Below, piece after piece: positions 6,153 to 13,125 of a stretch of DNA of 21,244 nucleotides. Made by a program: the position numbers and the translations under genes. The notes under the pieces were generated by a model. It searched no databases. It was not told the origin of the DNA and worked only from the letters and a program-made list of their open reading frames with translations. Positions within the stretch are counted from its first letter, which is position 1; each line of letters opens with the position of its first letter. The stretch comes from a virus: the IMG/VR virus record IMGVR_UViG_3300034406_000038, positions 1 through 21,244 of that record. One strand, given 5' to 3'.

Positions 6153-6943
6153 GAGAACCTCACGATCACGCGCCGGACCCGGCGCGTCTGGATGGGAACC
6201 GCGTCGATCGAGCGGATCGCTTTGGTTCCGATGTTCAGGGTCCTCCCGACCGGATAGCGAGGCGACTCGGGATCGAGCATGAGGAGGGAGTTCCACGATC
6301 GGCGGAACCACATCTCCACCGCCCACGGAGACGCGAGTTCACGGATCGCCTCCCAATACGATTGATCCGGCGGGATCACCACCGAGCGGACATCCGCGTC
6401 CGGGAACCGGAGTTCGACATTGATCCCGGCGGCGTTCGCGAGGCGGCGGATCACGCCGTGGATCGTCCGGCAATGAGACCACACGCGATATCTCCCGACC
6501 GGTCCCGAATAGCGTTCGATCGCCTCTAGGACGCCGCTCTCCCTGAGGATCGTCTGTCCATCCACCTCATCCCATGTCCAACCGCCTCCGGGGATCGCGA
6601 TGATCGTATCGGTCGGACGCCGCCTCTGAGCGATCCACACGCGGTCATAACCCATCACCGTGATCGCGGGGATCTTTCCGCGCTCCACCACCACCGTCCG
6701 CCGCTCCCGGTCCGGGGGGACCGTCCCGCCTCGGATCTCCACCTCCGCTCTCGGATTCTCCGGATCGTTCGAGGAGAATAGATCCCATGACGCGCCGGTC
6801 CGGTAGGACTCCACCGCGTTCCATCCGGCGAACGTCGCGGTGAACTGTTTGTACACCGCGCCGCGAGGCTGACGGATCTCCAGATCGGTGATCCACGGAG
6901 TCACGTCCGATCCGTTCATGTAGACCGTCGAGAATGTCCTCAT
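6149..6943 (-). CDS. Baseplate hub-like protein, N-terminal half (gp27/gpD-like)
   Basis: The protein has 264 residues. It opens MRTFSTVYMNGSDVTPWITD followed by LEIRQPRGAVYKQFTATFAG, as in hub proteins whose first barrel starts with 'xxNGxDVTxxI'. The middle contains an expected hub strand (KIPAITVMGYDRVW). A helical domain follows: HGVIRRLANAAGINVELRF, then VVIPPDQSYWEAIRELASPW and AVEMWFRRSWNSLLMLDP. This is the pattern of the gp27 / late control D family, where 'aGi...w..i..la.......w' precedes the next barrel. It ends soon after, and the next gene appears to supply the rest. The role would be the central hub at the tail tip. Confidence 0.6.
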   Translation of the reverse strand: MRTFSTVYMNGSDVTPWITDLEIRQPRGAVYKQFTATFAGWNAVESYRTGASWDLFSSNDPENPRAEVEIRGGTVPPDRERRTVVVERGKIPAITVMGYDRVWIAQRRRPTDTIIAIPGGGWTWDEVDGQTILRESGVLEAIERYSGPVGRYRVWSHCRTIHGVIRRLANAAGINVELRFPDADVRSVVIPPDQSYWEAIRELASPWAVEMWFRRSWNSLLMLDPESPRYPVGRTLNIGTKAIRSIDAVPIQTRRVRRVIVRFS

Positions 6944-8715
6944 GAGAAAGTGATCCCCGCGTCCGCGAGCGCCTCAAACGTCTCCTCATCGATCACGTGA
7001 ATCTCGATCACGCCGTCCCTCACCACCTCGCGGATGACGCCGGATCCCCGGACCCGGCTGAGGAACTCCGCCGAGACAATCCCCGAGGACCTTCCGCGAT
7101 AGATGAACTCCACCGAGGGAGTCACACTGAACGGAAATTGTCTCCGAATGTATCCCTGGACGATCGCCGAGAACGGGAACAGAGCGCGTTTCTCGCCTTT
7201 CGGAATCACCGAGATCGGGATGTCCTGGAATATCAATTTTCCAGGGAGGACGTTGAACGGGATGATGATCTCCACCGGATGAGCGATGATATACCGCCCA
7301 TCCACGGGAACGTGGAACGGTGAATAGACGAAAAACTCGAACTCCTCGAAATTTCCTCTCCACATGATCGGCGCGATCGGATAACTGAAAACCTGAGACC
7401 CGATGAACGCTCGGAAATTGTTCACAGTGAACTCGAACACGAGACCCGCCGGTTCCACGTCATTCGTCCCGATGAGGTGAAATCCCTGAGACCTCGACGG
7501 ATCCCCGTTCCCCGCGCCGAGCGGAGGGTTCTCGGGGAAATTGAGGTTCTCGAACGTCCATGTTTTCAGAGCGACTCCGTCCCATTTCACAGTAACGGTC
7601 TGAGCGCGGTCCGAATCAAACGCGAACCTCGGAACGAGGGAACATCTCCAATCTTTGAGTTCGGGATGGCGGATGGTATAGGACCCGAACGTCTCCCACC
7701 GTGTGAACGGTTCGATCCTCATGTTCAGATCCGGACGGTCGGGAATGGTCGCGTATTCCTCGCCGTTCACCTCAGCCGTGAGGCGATCGGTGTAGCCTGG
7801 ATCAAGCTGTCCCTCGATCTCGAATTTGTCGAAATAGGCGGTCCCCGCGTGAGACCTCATCCCCGAACCTTTCCACCGATTCGAGCGCGTGTCCGAGATC
7901 CCTTGTGACTGGATCGAGGTGGACCACGAGGACGGTTCGTCCTCCCGGTTCCCGGTCCAGTATTTCGCTTGCGCCCACATGTTCCACTGACCCCAACACC
8001 GGAGTTTGATCCAATACCATGTGCCATTCGACGGTGAGAATGAAACGGTCTGTTCGATGTTTCGGGACCCGTCGTTATACCACAGGAGGCGGAGTCCACC
8101 GGAGTCAATCTCCGCCGCGTAACCTCGGACGCCGGATTGATGTCCCTTACCGTATGAGTCTTGTCTGAACCGGTGGAAAATCCCCGCTATTGCGCCGGTA
8201 TACCACCGGACCCTACAGACCACATCCACGAATCCGGTATGGAGCGCCGAGCGCCACGGAGCGGAGGTGATCGCGGTAGCTCTCCCCTGAGCGCGGAGGA
8301 CTTTGTCCGCGCCGTCCTGATAGTGATCCCAATTGTCCGCGCCCGAATTCCAGTTTGCGTGTGAGTAACCGTTTGTTGGCGTACAGAGTTCGATCCAGTC
8401 CGGGAGGGATGCTCCCTCGAAATCCTCCTGAAATGATTCAGCCTGTGTGGAGAGGAAATTGAACGCGATCTCCTCTCCCGGAGCGATATCGGTTTCCCCG
8501 GTGAGAGGGTTCACGATCTGGACGGTTTGCGCGAGGACGGAGGCGAGCGCCGATTGAGCGGCGATCGAACAGGAGAGCGCTTTCGTGACATCGATCCCAC
8601 CGTCCACCGTGGACTCCGCCTCGATGGTGGTGGAAAACGGGACATGAACGCCGCTCACACTCGCGGAGAGCGAGGTGGTCCCGGCGATCGAACAGGAGAG
8701 TTCAACGTCCGCCAT
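6940..8715 (-). CDS. Tail protein with N-terminal repeats and a LamG-like domain, candidate receptor binder
   Basis: The protein has 591 residues. Residues 4-63 hold three units of about 20 residues: VELSCSIAGTTSLSASVSG, VPFSTTIEAESTVDGGIDV and KALSCSIAAQSALASVLAQ. Residues 94-302 look like a concanavalin/LamG-type jelly roll: FQEDFEGASLPDWIEL, ALHTGFVDVVCRVRWY, WYWIKLRCWGQWNMWAQAKY and the closing strand AYFDKFEIEG. The rest is strand-rich, with recurring 'PFxVxP' segments (IPFNVLP, FPFSAIV, FPFSVTP). A sugar-binding domain in a tail protein suggests contact with host surface glycans; this is inference. The start lies four bases after the previous stop with no clear ribosome site, so it is probably coupled. 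Its stop overlaps the next start (ATGA). Confidence 0.65.
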   Translation of the reverse strand: MADVELSCSIAGTTSLSASVSGVHVPFSTTIEAESTVDGGIDVTKALSCSIAAQSALASVLAQTVQIVNPLTGETDIAPGEEIAFNFLSTQAESFQEDFEGASLPDWIELCTPTNGYSHANWNSGADNWDHYQDGADKVLRAQGRATAITSAPWRSALHTGFVDVVCRVRWYTGAIAGIFHRFRQDSYGKGHQSGVRGYAAEIDSGGLRLLWYNDGSRNIEQTVSFSPSNGTWYWIKLRCWGQWNMWAQAKYWTGNREDEPSSWSTSIQSQGISDTRSNRWKGSGMRSHAGTAYFDKFEIEGQLDPGYTDRLTAEVNGEEYATIPDRPDLNMRIEPFTRWETFGSYTIRHPELKDWRCSLVPRFAFDSDRAQTVTVKWDGVALKTWTFENLNFPENPPLGAGNGDPSRSQGFHLIGTNDVEPAGLVFEFTVNNFRAFIGSQVFSYPIAPIMWRGNFEEFEFFVYSPFHVPVDGRYIIAHPVEIIIPFNVLPGKLIFQDIPISVIPKGEKRALFPFSAIVQGYIRRQFPFSVTPSVEFIYRGRSSGIVSAEFLSRVRGSGVIREVVRDGVIEIHVIDEETFEALADAGITFS

Positions 8716-8719
8716 CGGA

Positions 8720-10546
8720 TCACGTGATCACGTTCATCCTGAACTGTTTGAGTTCCTCATCGGTGACGCCGGAGGCAATTACCCGCATGTGATACACCGC
8801 CTCCCCCGATCCCTTTTGAGCAACAAACGCGCCGGAGGGATAGTCATTCACGAGGTCGGTATCACACAGGAGATATCCGGAATAGACGGTGTCGAGATCG
8901 ATCTCCTCGGAGATATCCGGGTTCCCCGCCGCCTGAATGAAAACGGTTTGTCCGCCGGAAAACCCGTATTGATCCGCGTCCTCGATGAGGATCCGATTCG
9001 GGTTCGCCTCGCTCGCTCCGCTATCCTCGGTCGTTTGCGCCCACGCCGCCGCACCGAGGGATCGGATCGGAAGAGTGGTCCCGAGGATGTCCCCCGCTGA
9101 GTAGACATTCGAGGTCACCGAGAGACCGGTGATCGTGACGGAGGTCGCGGTTTTCGACTGGATTGTCCCTTTGTCGATCGTGGACGCGTTCGCCACATAG
9201 ACTTCATTTCCGTCCGCCCATCCCGCCGCCGAGGTATTGATCCGCTTGACGTTGAATGTTTTGGTTGCGGCGTCCACCGTCGCTCCGGCGGAGAGAATGG
9301 TCCTCTGAGCGGTGATTGGTCTCCAATCTCCGTCCGGCGATCCGCCGGAGTCCCCGCACATCTCCACCATATCGTTCGAGTCACCCGGCCACGTGTTGAG
9401 CGTGGTGTTCCCGCGTGTGTAGAACACAAACAGATCGCCTGCCTGTGGAGTCCCGCTCCACGCGGCGGAGGGAATCCGGACCGATCCGTCCGGTGAACTC
9501 CAGTTCGATGAGGTGTCCGACTCCCAATCGCCGTCAGCGTCATATTGAGGATGCAAACTTTCGAGGTTATCGAGATACATCTCCGCCTTTACTTCATAGT
9601 CCGTGGCGTTGGCGAATTTGATTTCCCACCGTTGAGAGACACACTCCTCGAACACCTCGATATAGTCCAGGTCCCCGGAACCGCCGTTCCCGGCGTCCCC
9701 CGCCGGTTCCGTCCATTCCGGATAGTCATCCCATACCTCGATATGAACGATCGGCTGTCGCGAATAGTTTTTGAGAAACAGTTTGTGAGAGGTCCCCGTC
9801 TCGCCTTTCTGGAGAGCGCCGAGATTGATCGGTTCGTTATCGGTGTTGAGGAGGCGCGTGAGATCGATCGAACCGTCCGACGCTTTCGCCGGATACATTT
9901 CCACGGGGAAAATGTACCGGATATCGAGGACCGGTTTCTCACCGTTCCTGGAGGATCCCAACCACAGAGTCGCAGAGGAGGTGACTTGAAACACCTCCAT
10001 CCAGAGATCATCAGTCGCGAGGAGTTGAGCGGTGAAATAGTCCGTGATATCGAGAGGCGGAAAGAGATCCCCCTTATAGAGACCTCCCTGATCGAAAGTC
10101 TCCTGAGCGATCGGTTGCGAGGAGATGTCCTCTCCATACTGAGCGAAATATCCGTTCCCAAACCACCGCGCCACACTCGCATCTTTCCACTGAGCGCGAG
10201 AGTCCGAGAGATCCGGATAGGGTTTGAGATATTTGTGGCACCGAACATCGAACACTCCCGATCCCGGACCGGTGGTTCCGAACCTCCAATACCACAGAGC
10301 GGAGAGGACGATCGCCCGGAATCCCATCACCGAGCGGAACCAACTCATGTCATAGCTGAGCGGGAGAACGTCCACATTTTGGCCTGGGTTATAGTTGATT
10401 TTACAATCGTTGCTCCGATAGTCGGGAGTCGGATCGGAATTGTCTTGAGATCCCCACCGTGTGATCGATCGCCCACCGTATTGAGTCCAATCGAATCCCG
10501 CCCACCACTGTGAATATTCGAAATCGGCATATATTCGGCGAGCCAT
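8720..10546 (-). CDS. Large tail protein, probable tip or fibre component
   Basis: The protein has 608 residues, starting MARRIYADFEYSQWWAGFDW with GGGGAG nine bases upstream. The N-terminal 240 residues are aromatic-rich and may form a distinct domain (YDMSWFRSVMGFRAIVLSAL, then ITDYFTAQLLATDDLWMEVF). Residues 240-600 are strand-rich with many Gly, Asp, Ser and Thr. They include two likely small beta domains, around KTATSVTITGLSVTSNVYSA and EAVYHMRVIASGVTDEEL. No glycosidase or peptidase motif is seen. Size and position among tail-tip genes suggest a fibre, adhesin or tip scaffold. I do not recognise the family. The last codons contain a 12-nt palindrome, GATCACGTGATC (8718-8729), probably by chance. 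Confidence 0.6.
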   Translation of the reverse strand: MARRIYADFEYSQWWAGFDWTQYGGRSITRWGSQDNSDPTPDYRSNDCKINYNPGQNVDVLPLSYDMSWFRSVMGFRAIVLSALWYWRFGTTGPGSGVFDVRCHKYLKPYPDLSDSRAQWKDASVARWFGNGYFAQYGEDISSQPIAQETFDQGGLYKGDLFPPLDITDYFTAQLLATDDLWMEVFQVTSSATLWLGSSRNGEKPVLDIRYIFPVEMYPAKASDGSIDLTRLLNTDNEPINLGALQKGETGTSHKLFLKNYSRQPIVHIEVWDDYPEWTEPAGDAGNGGSGDLDYIEVFEECVSQRWEIKFANATDYEVKAEMYLDNLESLHPQYDADGDWESDTSSNWSSPDGSVRIPSAAWSGTPQAGDLFVFYTRGNTTLNTWPGDSNDMVEMCGDSGGSPDGDWRPITAQRTILSAGATVDAATKTFNVKRINTSAAGWADGNEVYVANASTIDKGTIQSKTATSVTITGLSVTSNVYSAGDILGTTLPIRSLGAAAWAQTTEDSGASEANPNRILIEDADQYGFSGGQTVFIQAAGNPDISEEIDLDTVYSGYLLCDTDLVNDYPSGAFVAQKGSGEAVYHMRVIASGVTDEELKQFRMNVIT

Positions 10547-10558
10547 TGTTCACTCCCC

Positions 10559-11578
10559 TCAGATCGACAGACCGCGAGCGCGGAGGTTCCCCATGCGACA
10601 TGGGTCCTCCGGTTGAGCGGCGCTCGGGACCGGAATTCGGATCCAGAAAAACTCATGATCGGCGGCGTCGATATCACCGAGAACGAGATCATCGGTGGAA
10701 TACGTTCCGGGGGATCCCGTCACGTCCGGCGCTAGCTCGGTCCATGTGTAGCTATCGCGGACCTCCAAGGTGATCGATGAGGAGGTGGGATCGGAGGTGG
10801 TGTTCGGGAGGATAATCCCCATTCCGGGGAGTTCGTCGGAAATGTATTCCGTAACTCCATCCTCATAGACGGTCTCCCCGTCCATCTGAGCATCCTCAAC
10901 ACATTTCACCGCGTCCACGAGAACATCACATGTGTATTTCCCGGTCGCGCCGTCAAGTTTGAAATCCGCGAACGTGATCACGACGGACCCTTTCGCGGCG
11001 AGCTTGTGTTTCGTGGGATCGGAGTGAGGGAGGATCGCCTCGATAAACTCCTCCGCGCCGGTCCCGTCGAACCACCATCCGGGGAGGGAGTAGATCGTCA
11101 CCGCCTCCGCCGTCTCGGACCCGACGTTCCGACATGCGACGCGACGTTCCGAGGAGGTGAGTCCCGCTTGAATCACCTCAAACTCTAGGATCTCGGTCGG
11201 GAGTTTGGTTCCGTCATCGAGATAGTTTCCGATCGTGACCCGAGCGGTCCATCCGGTGTCCACGCTCGAATCGACCACGATCCCGAGACCGGGGATGATA
11301 TCGAAATTCTCGGTGGAATCATCCGCCGTAACACCCAGACCGGTCCGGTCCCCCCACGGATTCCGGGAGGTCGCTCCGGTCCCCTCGCCGGTAACGTCCA
11401 CGGTGACGCCTCCGGACTTCGTGAACTCCAGGAGATAGGTCCCCGCGACCGCTTGACCATTCCCCCGCCACGCGATCGAGACAATCGGTGTGTTGGTCGT
11501 GTTCTCGAACCGAACGTCCAGGTCCCCCACGGGATCCGTCGCCTCATCCGCATAACGGAGCATGAGTTCGGCGCTCAT
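10559..11578 (-). CDS. Tail-tip beta protein, second of two tandem paralogues
   Basis: The protein has 339 residues, starting MSAELMLRYADEATDPVG after AGAGGGGA and in an ATGA overlap. Blocks shared with the previous gene include NGQAVAGTYLLEF, GGVTVDVT, GLGVTADD, PGLGIVVDSSV, LPGWWFDGTGAEEF, KLAAKGSVVITF, SDPTSSSITLEV, DSYTWTELA and the ending MGNLRARGLSI. The mid-region shows a run of strand-turn-strand elements and no catalytic motif. Four cysteines are present in this copy and one or two in its paralogue. The pair probably arose by tandem duplication and diverged, perhaps to give different subunits of one tip structure. A longer in-frame start at 11650 is unlikely. Confidence 0.65.
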   Translation of the reverse strand: MSAELMLRYADEATDPVGDLDVRFENTTNTPIVSIAWRGNGQAVAGTYLLEFTKSGGVTVDVTGEGTGATSRNPWGDRTGLGVTADDSTENFDIIPGLGIVVDSSVDTGWTARVTIGNYLDDGTKLPTEILEFEVIQAGLTSSERRVACRNVGSETAEAVTIYSLPGWWFDGTGAEEFIEAILPHSDPTKHKLAAKGSVVITFADFKLDGATGKYTCDVLVDAVKCVEDAQMDGETVYEDGVTEYISDELPGMGIILPNTTSDPTSSSITLEVRDSYTWTELAPDVTGSPGTYSTDDLVLGDIDAADHEFFWIRIPVPSAAQPEDPCRMGNLRARGLSI

Positions 11579-12606
11579 ATCGATTCCCCTCTCACCCTCA
11601 GATTCCGGAGGCGGAGATTTCCGAGCGACGCGGAATCCGGCGGACTCCACCGACTCCAGAACGGGACCTCCCCCGATGAGGTGATGATTCCTGTTCCCTC
11701 GCCGCTCTCGGTGAGGGTGATTCCGTCCGTGGTCCAGGTTTCTCCAGGAGCGCCGCCGCCGTCCTGAGCTAGCTCATTCCACTCGAAAGAATCACCGTCC
11801 ACGATGAGCGTATGAGTCTCCGAGGTGGGATCCGAGGACTGATTTTGAAACACGATCGAGAGACCTCGGAGGCGATCGTTCCCGTCCACGTATCCGTTCC
11901 CCGCTCCATACTGATAGCGCGTGGTTCCGTCGAAAATCGCGGAGGCGATCGCGAGACCGCCGTTCACGTAGACATCCGCCGTTTTCGACGGTCCATCCCA
12001 ATTCTGATAGGTGATGGTGTACGTTCCCGAGTTCGCGAGTTTCTCCCTGGAGGGTGAGGTGTGATTGTCGATCTGCAAGATGAACGTCCGCGCTCCGGCG
12101 GGAGTGAAATAGAAACCGGGGAGAGCGATCGCCACACACTCCGCTCCATCCCTGGACCCGATGTTCACCGCCGCTATCTCGATCTCACTCGGGTCCTCCA
12201 CGCCGCTCTCCACGATCCCCGAGTTCAACATTCGAGTAACGGACCCGCCGCCGTCCATGTATGCACCGAGCGAGACCCGAGATTGATTCCCGTCCGCGAC
12301 GGTGGAGGCGACCACGATTCCCACTCCGAGGATGATTCCATAGTTCACGGTGACATCATCGGCGGTCACACTCAGGCCGGTCGCGTGGTTCGGATTTTTC
12401 GATCCGTCCTGAGCGACCACGTCCACCGTCACTCCGCCGTTCACGTTGAACGTGAGGGTGTAGGATCCGCCGATCCCTTGACCGTTGTCCAAGTGAGTCG
12501 CGGAGGCGATCGGCGATCCGGTGAGGTTCTCGAAACGGAACGAGAGGTTCCCAATCGCCGAACCGGACGCGGCGGGATATCGGAGTTCGATGTCAGCGGA
12601 ACTCAT
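11575..12606 (-). CDS. Tail-tip beta protein, first of two tandem paralogues
   Basis: The protein has 343 residues, starting MSSADIELRYPAASG at an ATGA overlap with the previous gene. It is rich in strands and Gly/Asp/Ser turns, as in tail fibre or tail-tip Ig-like proteins. Aligned by eye with the next gene, it shares NGQGIGGSYTLTF, GGVTVDVV, GLSVTADD, LGVGIVV, LPGFYF, SDPTSETHTL, DSFEWNELA and the C-terminal ending LGNLRLRNLRVRGESI. No enzyme motif is visible. It may form part of the tip complex or bind the host surface; that is inference from position and composition. A start 12 codons further upstream is possible but would overlap the neighbour more deeply. Confidence 0.65.
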   Translation of the reverse strand: MSSADIELRYPAASGSAIGNLSFRFENLTGSPIASATHLDNGQGIGGSYTLTFNVNGGVTVDVVAQDGSKNPNHATGLSVTADDVTVNYGIILGVGIVVASTVADGNQSRVSLGAYMDGGGSVTRMLNSGIVESGVEDPSEIEIAAVNIGSRDGAECVAIALPGFYFTPAGARTFILQIDNHTSPSREKLANSGTYTITYQNWDGPSKTADVYVNGGLAIASAIFDGTTRYQYGAGNGYVDGNDRLRGLSIVFQNQSSDPTSETHTLIVDGDSFEWNELAQDGGGAPGETWTTDGITLTESGEGTGIITSSGEVPFWSRWSPPDSASLGNLRLRNLRVRGESI

Positions 12607-13010
12607 GTCAACCTCAGGAGACGCGCCTCGAAACTCCACCACCGGATCCCGGACGGCGCGCCGTTTGTGTAATGCCCGATCACAGGATCGAGCGTGAAAT
12701 CGGAGGTGAACAGGACCTCATATTCCGTCGCGTCTCCGGCGGTCGGTTTGAGTGTTGCGGGACCCGTTCCGTTCAGGAGATCCCGGACGGTGGAGGCGAT
12801 CGCCTCCGTGAGGACCTCGGACCGGATCCGGATCTCCCGTTCGTCCGTGTCCTGGAGATACTCCACGCCGATCGAGGACCCGGTGATCGACCGCGTGTCC
12901 GCTCGCTCGGGTCCCTGATCCTGAAATCGGTTCATGATCCGGACGTTTTTCGCGAACACCGCTTTCACCGCCCCGCGCTCGATTCCAACCTCATCCAGGG
13001 TGAAACTCAA
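12603..13010 (-). CDS. Small tail-tip region protein, function unknown
   Basis: The protein has 135 residues. No ATG is available at the 5' end; the likely start is TTG at 13010, with GGAGGT about five bases upstream and a TTGA overlap with the short leader ORF. The N-terminus is MSFTLDEVGIERGAVKAVFA. A helix REIRIRSEVLTEAIASTVRD and a strand-rich C-terminus (ATEYEVLFTSDFTLD, then GIRWWSFEARLLRLT) follow. There is no signal peptide or membrane segment. Its place straight after the tape measure suggests a distal tail or tail-tip component, like the small genes after lambda H, but I see no family match. The stop overlaps the next start (ATGA). Confidence 0.6.
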   Translation of the reverse strand: MSFTLDEVGIERGAVKAVFAKNVRIMNRFQDQGPERADTRSITGSSIGVEYLQDTDEREIRIRSEVLTEAIASTVRDLLNGTGPATLKPTAGDATEYEVLFTSDFTLDPVIGHYTNGAPSGIRWWSFEARLLRLT

Positions 13011-13123
13011 ATTGACCTCCAGGAGGCGCGTCCTGGACGCCTCTCTCCATCCGTGACGGGGGGGAGGAGGGTAAAACCTCCGGACCCTCCGCGCCGTCTG
13101 AGGGGATTCTGAGCGTTTCTCAT
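13007..13123 (-). CDS. Possible 38-residue coupled leader ORF inside repeat copy B
   Basis: It opens with ATG in an ATGA overlap with the tape measure stop and ends in TGA overlapping the TTG start of the next gene (TTGA). The peptide begins MRNAQNPLRRRGGSGG and ends GRASWRSI; it is basic and resembles nothing I know. Because it fits exactly between two coupled junctions, ribosomes could read through it to reach the next gene. It could equally be a decayed remnant: the homologous frame in copy A is a longer coding sequence, and the one-base loss in this copy breaks that frame. Confidence 0.35.
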   Translation of the reverse strand: MRNAQNPLRRRGGSGGFTLLPPVTDGERRPGRASWRSI

Positions 13124-13125
13124 GG
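13020..13125 (-). repeat. Copy B of a ~107-bp direct repeat (copy A is 598-704)
   Basis: This segment lies between the tape measure gene and the next tail gene. It matches 598-704 over its whole length except for two adjacent substitutions (13073-13074, AA here against GG in copy A, plus strand) and one missing base near the start of the minus-strand reading (AACGCTCAG here, AACGCCTCAG in copy A). Both copies begin at an ATGA overlap with the stop of the preceding gene. A stem GGAGGGT / ACCCTCC with an 11-nt loop (13066-13072 with 13084-13090) is intact in both, and both substitutions fall in the loop. A second imperfect stem lies in the part near 13028-13040. Confidence 0.9.

Noticed and set aside
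8718-8729. Perfect palindrome GATCACGTGATC at a gene junction
   Set aside because: It could be an operator, but it overlaps the coding end of one gene, no promoter is visible, and GATC and related words are common in this DNA. Probably chance.
9545-10513. A 322-codon plus-strand open frame, and a similar one at 14416-15231
   Set aside because: Both are antisense to well-supported tail genes, compositionally odd (Arg/Glu/His-rich), without a ribosome site or recognisable motif.
13020-13125. Assembly error as the cause of the 107-bp repeat
   Set aside because: A collapsed or chimeric repeat would normally give identical copies. The two copies differ by two substitutions and an indel and both sit at proper ATGA junctions, so true duplication is more likely, though read data would settle it.
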